Assembly: GCA_033961575.1 (NCBI GenBank)
Contig: CM066737.1
Span: forward strand, 53,296,771-53,360,770
Reading direction: 5' to 3'
Length of the DNA stretch: 64,000 bases
Origin: Aselliscus stoliczkanus
Lineage: Eukaryota; Chordata; Mammalia; Chiroptera; Hipposideridae
The notes below the pieces were generated by a model. That model had not been told where the DNA came from. It ran no database searches and saw only the letters and a list, made by a program, of their open reading frames with translations. Positions 55,231 through 64,000 of the stretch are shown here, in pieces (positions within the stretch are counted from its first letter, which is position 1; every line of letters starts with the position of its first letter). Both the position numbers and the translations under genes were made by a program.

Positions 55231-55574
55231 TTCAGAATTGAATGGTTTTTTGTTGTTGTTTATTTGTTTGTTTGCTCTACTGCTCTGACAATTTGGGGAA
55301 GATTCTTCTAAAAGTGGATTTGCCTTTGAGGCTGTCTTTTGTATTCGAAGGCTTTTCTTGCTTTGTTTCCTTGACTAGTTCTCTCCAATGCTTCCCTCTC
55401 TTCTTTCTTCTCTCCCTTTCCTATAACCTGGTTCTCCAACCTCTTGCCCTCTTGAGTCCCTCTGCTTCCTTTCCATGTAGACGTGCCTTCTCTTTTGGGT
55501 CTCTGTCCTCCACACCCACTCTCTCTTGGGTCCTTCTCAGCTCCTCCAAGATCCATCCTCTTTTTTTTTTTCCA
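55231..55574. other. NUP62CL intron 1, pyrimidine-rich
   Basis: The T/C-rich strand gives a 137-codon frame (55242-55655) rich in Ser, Leu and Phe; no domain seen, so treated as composition-driven. Confidence 0.4.
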
Positions 55575-55960
55575 TTTTATATTCCCACCAGCAATGTTTC
55601 AGGATTCATATTTCTTCATATCCTTGCCAGCATTTGTTATTTTATGTTTCTCTAAGTTTTTTATTTTTCAATTACAGTTGACATTAAATATTGTATTAGA
55701 TTCAGGTGTACAGAATAGTGGTTAGACATTTATATCTTACAAAGTGATCCCCTGATAAGGCTAGTACCCATCTTGCAGCATATGTAGCTATTACAACATT
55801 ATTGATTATGTTCCCTATGCTATAGTTTACATCCCCATGATTGTTTTGTAACTGCCAATTTGTACTTCTTAATCCTTTCACCTTTTTCACCCTTCCCCCA
55901 CATTCTCCCTCCCATCTAGCAACCATCAGTTTGTTCTCTGTATCTTTGAGATTCTCCCTC
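55575..55960 (-). mobile_element. Old L1 fragments incl. 3' UTR
   Basis: An antisense ORF2 piece (CCACCAGCAATGTTTCAGG, ATCCTTGCCAGCATTTGTTA) is joined to an antisense 3' UTR (TTAGATTCAGGTGTACAGAA, ATCTAGCAACCATCAGTTTG). Confidence 0.78.
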
Positions 55961-56544
55961 TATTGAGTCCTTCTACCCACCTTCCCCTTTGGTCCCACCG
56001 GTAGTCTTTCCTTTTCCAATTTTGTAACTGCTAAAGGCATCCACTGAGAATGAGACTAGTTTCAGACCAATGGATAGACTTCTGCAATGTCACACTTCTA
56101 ATATTTGGAAAGTTGGTCTTAATTTAGGGTTTTAAAAAAATTTTCTAACCCCTAAAATGAGATTCTGACCTTAAAGTAGGAAGGGGGAGAAAAGCACTTC
56201 ATGTGAAAGGTATTCGTAAGTGATACTGCTTAAGATGTTTAATATGAACTCCAATGGTTTTTTAGTAGCTCTATACTTTATTTTGACATAAAATGATCAA
56301 CATTAGAATTTTGATCCCTTCTTATTTCCTTAAAAATGGGCATGCTAATTTCACCTTTCCCTGTCCATATTTCCCTGTCCATATCTCTGTGAAGATTCAA
56401 ACATTTAAAATAAAACATTAGTAATTCAGTTTCAATTTCCTGGGCTAGCATCTGTAACTTTCAGTGCAAATAAAGACCCTACTGTACTTGGAGGCTAATA
56501 TTTTTTACTTTCTTTTTCAGCACCATTTCTGGAAGGCTCTCTTG
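55961..56544. other. NUP62CL intron 1, unique
   Basis: A pyrimidine tract followed by CAG at 56518-56520 could be a splice acceptor for an unseen UTR exon, but there is no supporting evidence. Confidence 0.4.
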
Positions 56545-56548
56545 ATGG

Positions 56549-57714
56549 TGTTGTCAGAGAGTGGGCCTTTCTCAGCGCAAAGTCCAGGTCCTTGGCAACT
56601 CGAGCAAAGAATTGAACGAGATACCAGAGTAAAGCAGTAGAATAAGTAGTTTATTAGAAGAGACAGTACATTTAGAAATAAAAGTAGACCTGAGTACTAG
56701 AGGATGGCTCAAGGGCCCATTACTAGAAGTTACATTCCAAAGAGTGTGGGCTGGGGCACATGCAAAGGTGAAGCAAAAAGGGAAGAAGCAGCAGCAGAAG
56801 CAGCCCGGGCTTCCCTCCCAGCACTTGGGGTTTTTATCCTTTTTCTCTAGAATGGGCTGTTCTCTGGGCATAGGACCACTTGATTGGCACCTATGATTAA
56901 CAAGCGGGTACTGTGTAGGCGGAAGTGGTCTGATCTAGTTGGATATTTTGTGTCCATTTGCTCTTCCCACAGGGGTAGGTAATTACAATACAAAGGGGAG
57001 TTTTGGGTGGAGAGTGGAAGTGCCTCAGGCGGTCACACTCTGTGGGACGTGTAGGAATGCAGAGACCCAATGCCTGCCTCTAACTGCCTGCCTAGTTTCT
57101 CCTTGAGAGACGTGATCCCCATAAAATCTCTATGGGAAGCTGGGGGACAGGAGGTCTCTTCTTCTGTATCTGCTTCCTGCTGGGCAGGGGCGCAGAGCTG
57201 TCGCTGCCTGTTGGGGTTCACGGAACTCTCACCCTAGCTGGTCTCAGATGAGAGGAAGGGGTCTCAAGCTCCACCTGGAAGACCGCGTTGGCTTCTTTGT
57301 TTGTTGGGGTACCCCTGCATCCTCAAGGCTCCTGAATGAGGACAAAAATATAAATCTGTTAGGTTATGAAACTTGTGGCTATTCAGTCCATCACTCAGGT
57401 GGAGTCAGTTGTCTGGACACAGAATGGGTTTGACTTTAGCTTCCTGGCCTGGGGGATGTTAGGAAGTCTCAGGCTTTCAACTAGTTACTGAAGCAGGGGT
57501 AGAAGACATATTGTTTTAGATTCAGGAACTAATTTACAAAGCAATTAAGAAGCAAGGGGGATCTTCCATCCAAGATTCACAAACGGGTCAGAAAAGCAAA
57601 GCCCAGGAGCTAAGAAACAAAAGAACTAGGGAGGAAACTTAACATTTTTATAGAAAAGGAAACATTAAAGTTTTTCAGTGGTGGGGGTTGGTGCTGCTCA
57701 GTTGGCCGGTAACA
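56549..57714 (-). mobile_element. Solo LTR, ERV1-type endogenous retrovirus
   Basis: A 1166-bp unit begins TGTTACCGGCC and ends CTGACAACA on the minus strand (TG...CA), flanked by the 4-bp duplication ATGG (56545-56548 and 57715-57718). A TATA-like GATAAAAACCCC (about 56828-56841) stands about 185 bp before an AATAAA signal (56650-56655), as expected for U3-R-U5. No gag, pol or env sequence adjoins, so it is a solo LTR left by recombination. The 4-bp duplication suggests a gammaretrovirus-like (ERV1) origin. Confidence 0.82.
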
Positions 57715-57718
57715 ATGG

Positions 57719-58218
57719 AACAAGGTATTTTTCAGTGAATGTATACTTTTCATTTGCTTCTCTGCTTCTCTCAGTTGGATAATTAATGATATGTGAAAGA
57801 ACCATATGTGTTATCAGAAGTTGCTATTTATCACAATGGTTTTATAACATGACTAATCACATTGTGTGAATTTTCAGGCCAGATTGTTAAGTCATGATGT
57901 TCTTGAGGAGGTGAAGTGAATTCATAAAACTTGATGGTTGTCGAGTAACTAGGCAGTTTAGGGGGAGTGTTGTCTCTAAGGAAGAATAGCTTATTTGCTT
58001 CCAAAAAGGTAGGAATAAAAATGAATCAATTAAATGGCTGAGCTTTTATGTTAGTCACCGCTTGACAATCTTTTCTCATAGTAATGTAGGGGAATAGTAC
58101 CATGAATGATCCCCCTCCAAAATCATTTATACTTTTTGAGGCAGAAACTCCTAAACATTTATGCTGAAGTGGTTTATAATAGGCACCAAGGCTTAAACTT
58201 ACCTTGTTTCTGCATTTT
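57719..58218. other. NUP62CL intron 1, unique
   Basis: Nothing recognised. Confidence 0.5.
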
Positions 58219-58643
58219 AAAAAAAAAAGATTTTATTGGGGAATTGGGGGAGGGGAACAGCTTTGGGGAACCAGCGAAGAGGAATAGACAAGTTGCTGTC
58301 CTTTTGTTCTTCAGTCTAGTTGTGGAAGTTGCTTCACTGGCCCATGTTAGTATCGTCATTGCGCTCTTCCTGGATGAGGCAGATCGCTCGCCAGCCATTG
58401 GATAGTTGCACACGGCGGCTCTTGGCAACTCAGGCTGGCTGCCGGCCACTCACTGTGGCTCATGGCAGCCCACTTTAACAGGGGCTGCAGCTTATACCGT
58501 CGCCAAGACTCGTGCAGCCCAGCTCCAGGTGGAGCTGTTGTTAGCTGTAGAGGGCAATGTCACTGGCCCTCACATGTGGGAGCCAAACTGGGGCCGCTGG
58601 CATCCCAAGCCAGCTCTTAACCAATGTGCCACTCAGCCGGCCC
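58219..58643 (-). mobile_element. Long T+ SINE (type B)
   Basis: Minus-strand copy: head GGCCGGCTGAGTGGCACATTGG, B box GTTTGGCTCCC (mutated), body and AATAAAATCTTTTTTTTT. Target duplication is not clear, so this may be an older copy. Confidence 0.85.
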
Positions 58644-58984
58644 TAGCAGATTTTCTTGAATGAGTGTTTCCTCATTGCTGTATATACCTTTACGACAATT
58701 TACAGAGATTTCAAATTTATATATATAGTTTTGTTTGTTTGGTTTTTTTTACAAGTTATGGTTATTTGACTGAGGAATAAGTCTCCAGGACTTCTTATGA
58801 TGAAATTCTGGAAGTGGATCCCCCTCTTATGTTTACTTTTTTTTAGTAAAATAGAATTTCTTTGTTACAGTGGTGCTGGAAAGCTGGCTGTTCTAAGCAG
58901 TACTGATGAACAACTTTTTTCTTAAATCAGGATTTTACTATGTAATATTTATTAGATTTCGGGGTACCTGATTTTCCTTGCTTT

Positions 58985-59695
58985 GTTTTTATTTCTGCAT
59001 ATAAATGAACCTTGTTATAATGGTGTTTTAAAAATTATTTTTTATGTATCATGTAAGATAGTGGTCTAGTTTCATTCTTTTGCGTATGGCTGTCCAGTTT
59101 TCCAACACCATTGATTGAAGAGACTTTCCTTTCTCCATTGTATATTAATGGCTCCTTTGTCATAAATTAGTTGCCCTTGTATGTGTCGGTATATTTCTGG
59201 GCTCTCAATTCTGTTCCATTAGTCTGTTTTTCTGACAATACCATACTGCGGAATATGATAGCTCTGGCTGTGTTCTTTTTCTCTCAGGATTGGCTATTCA
59301 AGGTCTTTTGTGGCTTCATACAAATTTGAGACTCTTTTGTTCTATTTCTCTAAAAAACGCCATTGGGATTTTGATAAGGATTGCATTGAATCTTTATATG
59401 GCTTTAGTTAATATGGACATTTTAACAACGTCAGGCCGGCCAAGTGGCTCAGTTGGTTAAGAGCTCACTCAAGAGTGCGAGCTGAGCTCTGAGCAACAGC
59501 AGTTCGATGCCCAGCCCGAGATGAGCTGCTGCTGAGCTGCCAACAGGTGGCAGGATGGCTCAGCTAAAAAAAAAAAGTGTTTGTTAACAATGTTGATTCT
59601 TCCAATCCATAAACACGGAATATCTTTTCATTTCTTTGTGTCTTCTTCAGTTTCTTTCAACAATGTCTTATCGTTTTCAATGTGACATAGTTTTC
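58985..59695 (-). mobile_element. Old L1 ORF2 fragment, split by SINE
   Basis: GTATGGCTGTCCAGTTTTCC, TTCTGTTCCATTAGTCTGTT, GATAAGGATTGCATTGAATC and TTCTTCAGTTTCTTTCAACAATG are antisense L1 ORF2. Interrupted by a type-C SINE at 59434-59575. The fragment ends about 20 bp before the NUP62CL splice acceptor. Confidence 0.85.
59434..59575 (+). mobile_element. tRNA SINE (type C)
   Basis: GGCCGGCCAAGTGGCTCAGTTGG head, GTTCGATGCCCAGCCCG B box, CCAACAGGTGGCAGGATGG and A-tail. Flanks TTAACAACGT / TTAACAATGT. Inserted into an old antisense L1 fragment. Confidence 0.88.
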
Positions 59696-59717
59696 TGCTT
59701 GTAACCTTGGTTTCTAG

Positions 59718-59822
59718 GTTTGACTCCAGCATCTGCTGTTGCCACCACTACTAATTCAAGCACCATGTTTTTTACATCAACATCAAATGTTTCCACTTCT
59801 GCTGCTGCTACTCGGCCCTCAT
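59718..59822 (+). CDS. NUP62CL: NUP62CL first coding exon
   Basis: Acceptor TTGGTTTCTAG and perfect donor CCTCAT|GTAAGT. The ATG at 59765 begins MFFTSTSNVSTSAAATRPS and ends with one base of the next codon. Ser/Thr richness is typical of p62-type nucleoporin N-termini, and the start aligns with the human NUP62CL N-terminus. The frame is also open upstream of the ATG inside the exon (LTPASAVATTTNSST), so an upstream start cannot be excluded. An old antisense L1 fragment runs almost to the splice acceptor. Confidence 0.75.
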
Positions 59823-60700
59823 GTAAGTTACTGGTTGCAGAGAAAATACTATTATGTTGCATCAGGCTGCTTAACTCAATTTTCCAATCTAAGCTATGGA
59901 TCTCCTGTATCTCATAAATGATCATTATGTTTAACTCATCTGTAACTGCTGATATCTATAGTAGCTTTGTTTAAGAACCTAGTTGTCATGGCTTTAGCTG
60001 TGAATTTTATATTAACATGTATTACAGCTCAAAATGATAATTTGAAGCATATAATTTATTAGCAATTTAATGTTTGAAATAACTTCTTGTAGCTAATGGG
60101 AATAGGAAAAGTGGGAGTTTTGCCAAGTGTGTCTGAAGGAAAGAAGTCTTATTATCTGTGTGAATAAGATAAAATAGGAAATAAAAGTTGGAGCATTGCT
60201 GTAATGTGTTCTTCTATGTAGACTAGGTTACAGCCCTTACATTTTACCTATTAGAAGTGCTACATGACAAGGACCAGTTGTAGTTTGGGGTGTTAATTGA
60301 TACTGTGTGATGTCTTATGGCCTCTCCCCTTGAATGGAATATCTGGATGCTTTGAGCTGAAAAGTGGGACATTAATTTTAATCTCATAACCCCAACTTTG
60401 CTACACATCTTTCATTAGTAGAGTAATAGCAAATGTTGAGAATATTGAATTCTGCATATGCATTAGGCAATTCTTTTTTTACAGGTCTATAGAAGCTGAC
60501 TGTGGTTTTAAGGCATCTTCCCAGGGCCATGGTGGTCCTCATTAGACTTTGTTATTGTCTTCCTAGCTGTAATATGGTCCCTCCAAAGACCTATTATAGC
60601 AAGATTGTCACCATTCCTGGGAATAAATCTTGCCAGGAATTAGTGATGCTTAGTTGAGAGTGAAAAATAGTGGCTTACCATTCCCATCCTCTTGTGCAGT
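59823..60700. other. NUP62CL intron 2, unique
   Basis: Nothing recognised before the hAT element. Confidence 0.5.
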
Positions 60701-60708
60701 TGGCATAG

Positions 60709-61034
60709 GTGTGGCGTTGGCAAACTGCGGCTCATGAACAACATGAGGCTCTTTGGGTACATTCCGTCTCAAAAGTTTGCCGAGCCCTGGAAGAGCCAAT
60801 CCTGTCTCACAACAATTTAAAGATTATTCGAGAGCCATAAATGTACTTTGACATAATCACCATTATGTGAATAATATCCTTTAAAATTTTTATAAATGAA
60901 GCTAGGATAGTTTTATTTTCATTTTCAATTTTACTTCAGAGTCATATGTATATACCCAAAGAGCCACATGTGGCTCACGAGCCGCAGTTTGCTGACTCCT
61001 GGCGGCTCTTCCATCTCAGAAGTTTGCCAACCCC
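60709..61034. mobile_element. Non-autonomous hAT transposon
   Basis: Flanked by the 8-bp duplication TGGCATAG (60701-60708 and 61035-61042). It has long terminal inverted repeats: GTTGGCAAACTGCGGCTC at the left, and GAGCCGCAGTTTGCTGAC and AGTTTGCCAACCCC at the right. The inverted repeats extend about 50 bp (GGCTCTTTGGGTA/TACCCAAAGAGCC). The 230-bp AT-rich middle has no open frame. Such GGTTGGCAAACTGCGGCTC termini belong to hAT-family MITEs. Confidence 0.88.
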
Positions 61035-61387
61035 TGGCATAGATTAAACATTAGTTAAAATTGCTTGTTACTACTTGGGTTGTATTTTCTACAAAGTAAA
61101 CTTCCAATTTAAGATATGACTGAGATTCTGGAAACCTTTTCATATATGTAAGAAATATCTTTCTCAACTACAACAGATTTTGTGAATATGACTATGTCTG
61201 AGGTTGGGAGTTAAAATTATTGAATGAATTCCATTTTCAATCAAAGATTTGCCCTCAGACCTTTGACAGGCTTTTTTCCTTCTTGTCTTTGGTGTCCTTG
61301 CCTAAAAAATGAAAGGAAATCTGGGCCACAGTTTTTTTTAAAAAATTAACTTTAATGAAGTATAACTACACATCATAAAATTAACTT

Positions 61388-61534
61388 TTTTTCTTTTTTA
61401 GCTGAGCCATCCTGTCACCTGTTGGCAGCTCAGCAGCAGCTCAGCTCAGGCTGGGAATCGAACCAGCAACCCTGTTGCTCAGAGCTCACATTCTTGAGTG
61501 AGCTCTTAACCAACTGAGCCATTGGGCTGGCCCT
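61388..61534 (-). mobile_element. tRNA SINE (type C)
   Basis: Duplication AAAATTAACTT (61377-61387; 61535-61545). Minus-strand head GGCCAGCCCAATGGCTCAG, GTTCGATTCCCAGCC B box. Lies 0.3 kb upstream of the second NUP62CL coding exon. Confidence 0.9.
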
Positions 61535-61847
61535 AAAATTAACTTATTTTCAGTGTACAAATCAGTGTGTTTAATAAGTTGATTGAATTGTGTAACTATC
61601 ACTATAATGCAGTTTTAGAACATTTTCTGTCACCCCAATAAGATCTCTCAGCCTCAGACAACTACCAATCTATTTTCTGTCTCCATAGATTTGCCTTTTC
61701 TGGGCATTATATATAAATGGATTGACCATAGTTTTTTGAAGCCTAGCCAAACGTTTCTAAAGGGCTCTTCAGATGAAAAAGACTATATAAGTTCCTCACT
61801 GTTTTTGATTACAAGTGTAATATATAATATTATGTTCTTGTCTGCAG

Positions 61848-62010
61848 TTGGTGCCACAACAACTTTGCATGGAATGCGTGGTGGTGGAACTTCAGGATTT
61901 GGATTTATATTCTCTGGAGTAAATGGAGCAGCATCTACTGTACCTACTAAGATTTTAGAATTATTGGGATGTGTTTGGGTGCTCATTGGATATGTGCTGC
62001 ATAGCAAGCA
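61848..62010 (+). CDS. NUP62CL: Probable second coding exon of NUP62CL
   Basis: Acceptor TTGTCTGCAG, donor AAGCA|GTAAGT. Joined in phase to the previous exon it reads FGATTTLHGMRGGGTSGFGF and then IFSGVNGAASTVPTK, i.e. FG-containing, Gly/Ser/Thr-rich sequence as in FG nucleoporins. The last 23 residues (ILELLGCVWVLIGYVLHSK) are hydrophobic and unlike p62. An in-frame stop would follow directly if the intron were retained. The exon may have lengthened at its 3' side, or the donor used may lie upstream. Splice signals and frame support it; homology is moderate. Confidence 0.6.
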
Positions 62011-62458
62011 GTAAGTTGGTTGTATTCTATGGCTCCCTGAACTGTCTAAGTAGGTTTTGATAATTTCATTAGTATTCAAAACGTACACTAAAGTTGACAA
62101 TTACCAGAGTGTAGAATGAGACAGTTGATATCAATGCTATTACTTCTTTGAGATGACTGCAATCAAAGATGCTATCCAATTCGTGTCAACTTTTAAACTT
62201 AAGGATTTTTATTATTGACAATAGAGTTTAAAGTGACCCAATATATTGGGATTGATAGTTTTTCTTTCTGAAAGTTCATTTTTCATCTGCATTAAAGTTG
62301 ACCCTCTCCTAAAGCTGATTATAGGAGTTTCTGTATACCTATCCTAAATTTGTTTCTGCCATTTAGGGGCTAATTAGGCTGTAGGTTGAAGAAAACTTGA
62401 TTACCCATTGCCTTATAGCTATGATGAGCTGGGTGGTTAGGGGACAGTTACTACTTAA
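62011..62458. other. NUP62CL intron 3, unique
   Basis: Nothing recognised. Confidence 0.5.
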
Positions 62459-62470
62459 ACCCATCATTTA

Positions 62471-62918
62471 GGGCAGGCCGAGTGGCACATTGGTTAAGAG
62501 CTGGTTTTGGGATGACAGCGGCCCCAGTTCGGATCCCACACATGAGGGCCAGTGACACTGCCCTCTACAGCTAAAAATAGCACCATGTGGAGATGGGCTG
62601 CGAGCCCTGGCGACGTTGTAGGCTGCAACCCCTGCTTCAGTGGGGTGCCATAGGCTACAGTGAGTGGCCAGCAGCCAGTGTGAGTGGCTGGCAGTCAGCA
62701 CGAGCTGCCAATAGCTGCAATGAACAACCATCCAGAGGCAGGCGACCAATCTGCCTCATCCGGGAAGAACGCAATGATGATACCGACATGGGCCAATGAA
62801 GCAACGTCCTCCGTGACTAGACTGAAGAACAAAAAGACAGCAACTTGTCTGTTCCCCTTCCCTGATTCCCCAACGCTGTTACCCTCCCCCAATTCCCCAA
62901 TAAAATTAAAAATAAAAA
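62471..62918 (+). mobile_element. Long T+ SINE (type B)
   Basis: Imperfect duplication ACCCATCATTTA / ACCCACCATTTA (62459-62470; 62919-62930). The head GGGCAGGCCGAGTGGCACATTGG has lost the second GGCC. The tail is AATAAAATTAAAAATAAAAAA. Lies in the intron after the second NUP62CL coding exon. Confidence 0.88.
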
Positions 62919-62930
62919 ACCCACCATTTA

Positions 62931-63563
62931 AATCAGACTCCGTTTTATGGAAGTGTTGTTTGTTTTTACTTTAAAAAATTTACTCAGGGCTGAAATGAAC
63001 TTTTCTTCAAACCTGGCATAAACTCCAAGTCTTTTCCTTTTAAGCTTAAAGTGATTATTCCTAAACAGAGATGTACACCATCTATTTAAATACCCTTGTG
63101 CACACTCTACACTTAACTGAGTTTGTACTGTGTACTAGACTGACAGGCCAATCCATGAGAATTGTGAAGGGTGTGTCTTGAGATCTTTACAATTTACCAT
63201 ATTTGCAAAAAAAATAACACATAATTTTCCCCATAAAATGCTAAACAAAGAACTAATTATTTCAGTCATGGGTTGAATCACTGAATTATACATTACCAGG
63301 CTTTTTGGTGATTCTGCCATTACCCACCCCCTACCTATCTAAACTTCAAATTCCTTCCTACAAACTCCCATTTCATTCACCACTAACTTATGTACTTACC
63401 ACCTCTCCATCAGAGATGTCTCAATTCCACACCCCAACCCACAGTTGTTTTGTCCCCCTACTTACCATTGCTTCTCCCCAAGTGTATTCACTTGCTCAGA
63501 TTCTTCACCTCACAAATCAGCCTTTTAAAGCAGCTTTCAAGTGTCTGTTTCTGCTTAAAACTA
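62931..63563. other. NUP62CL intron 3, unique
   Basis: A C-rich stretch at 63310-63500 gives short Pro/Ser frames without motifs. The mariner end begins at 63564. Confidence 0.45.
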
Positions 63564-64000
63564 GGCGTGATCATAAAATATGGTGAATGTTTAATTTTTT
63601 AAAAATTATTACAGTAAAATACAAATTGCCACTAATCCCCCTCAAAGTACTCCCTCTCACTTTGAACATACAAGAATGAACTCCAAAGCTGGCCAAGTGG
63701 CGCGGTGGTTAAGCGCTGGCTTGGGAAGCCAGCAGCCCCGGTTGAGGTCCCACATATGAGAGCCAGTGACACTGCCCTAAAAAAAACAAAAAACAAAGAA
63801 TGAACGCCATCATTCTTGCCACTTTCCAAAGTAGTTCTGGAAGTCCTCTTTCTTGAGTGTCTTTAGTTGTGCTGTCATGGCTGCCTCGATGTCCTGAATC
63901 TATTAAAAACATTTACCTTTCATGGTCATTTTGACTTTGGGGAAGAGCCAGAAGTCACATGGTGCCAGATCTGGTAATAAGGCAGATGAATACACATTGT
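63564..64000 (-). pseudogene. Mariner transposase remnant, cut by window edge
   Basis: Read on the minus strand, 63999-63809 gives LLPDLAPCDFWLFPKVKMTM, two stops, then IQDIEAAMTAQLKTLKKEDF and QNYFGKWQE with a stop. PDLAPCDFxLFPKLK is the mariner (IS630/Tc1) transposase motif containing a catalytic Asp. A short SINE (63688-63795) is inserted in its 3' part, then the element continues to a presumed terminal repeat beginning at TA (63562-63563) with GGCGTGATCATAAAATATGG. Decayed; the 5' part lies to the right of the window. Confidence 0.87.
63688..63795 (+). mobile_element. Short tRNA SINE (type A) inside mariner
   Basis: Flanks AAGAATGAACTCC / AAGAATGAACGCC (63672-63684; 63796-63808). GTTGAGGTCCCAC is a mutated B box. 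It splits the mariner remnant and so is younger than it. Confidence 0.9.

Larger units (their letters stand above)
48400..64000 (+). other. NUP62CL: NUP62CL-like locus, 5' part
   Basis: The gene is divergent from DNAAF6, as in the human order NUP62CL-DNAAF6. A 5' UTR exon ends at 48544 (TAG|GTAAGT), a coding exon at 59718-59822 starts MFFTSTSNVSTSAAAT (human begins MQFTSISNSLTSTAA, by memory), and a further probable exon lies at 61848-62010. The nucleoporin p62-type coiled-coil domain is not in the window and should lie to the right. NUP62CL is a p62 C-terminal-like protein of unclear function. Confidence 0.75.

Noticed and set aside
55242..55655. 137-codon hydrophobic frame
   Set aside because: Pyrimidine-rich strand that runs into an antisense L1 fragment; no signal or domain consistent with a gene.
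61691..61847. Coding extension upstream of the exon at 61848
   Set aside because: The open frame continues upstream, but the CTGCAG acceptor at 61847 and the matching phase place the exon start at 61848.

Overview
The window looks like mammalian nuclear DNA, most likely from a bat. It holds two split genes in divergent (head-to-head) arrangement, separated by one CpG-rich promoter and packed with retrotransposons. The bat assignment is inferred from the many tRNA-derived SINEs with GGCCGGCC heads, the long SINEs ending in AATAAA-TCTTT, and cut-and-paste hAT and mariner elements. The SINE types most resemble those I associate with rhinolophoid bats, but I cannot name the species.

Left 48 kb, minus strand: DNAAF6 (PIH1D3), a PIH1-family factor for cytoplasmic pre-assembly of axonemal dynein arms. 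Five coding exons (43027-42857, 38967-38895, 33793-33685, 31184-31088, 5288-5203) join in phase and give about 177 residues. A non-coding first exon ends at 48136. The C-terminal exon (roughly 40 residues by comparison with the human protein) lies beyond the left edge.

Centre, about 48.1-49.05 kb: a GC-rich bidirectional promoter with two CCAAT boxes and a near-perfect RFX X-box (48200-48213), which fits a ciliary gene.

Right 16 kb, plus strand: start of a NUP62CL-like gene (nucleoporin p62 C-terminal-like). It has a 5' UTR exon ending at 48544, a first coding exon at 59718-59822 and a probable second at 61848-62010. The gene order DNAAF6-NUP62CL matches human Xq22.3, so X linkage is inferred.

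Introns: one 8-kb L1 with a tandem-monomer 5' UTR (15249-23286); two 3.2-kb L1 derivatives that keep ORF1 but have lost most or all of ORF2 (34450-37684 plus; 50259-53534 minus); about 25 SINEs in four modular types, many with clear target-site duplications; a full-length U2 snRNA retrocopy (41827-42014); an RPS8 processed pseudogene (about 49418-50048 minus); an ERV1-type solo LTR (56549-57714); a non-autonomous hAT element (60709-61034); a mariner copy running off the right edge; and ancient L1, L2, MIR and MaLR remnants. All three large L1 copies are antisense to the gene that contains them.

I see no new protein system. The most interesting items are the ORF1-only LINE derivatives with a shared rearranged 3' region, the modular T+ SINEs, the monomeric L1 5' UTR and the X-box in the bidirectional promoter.
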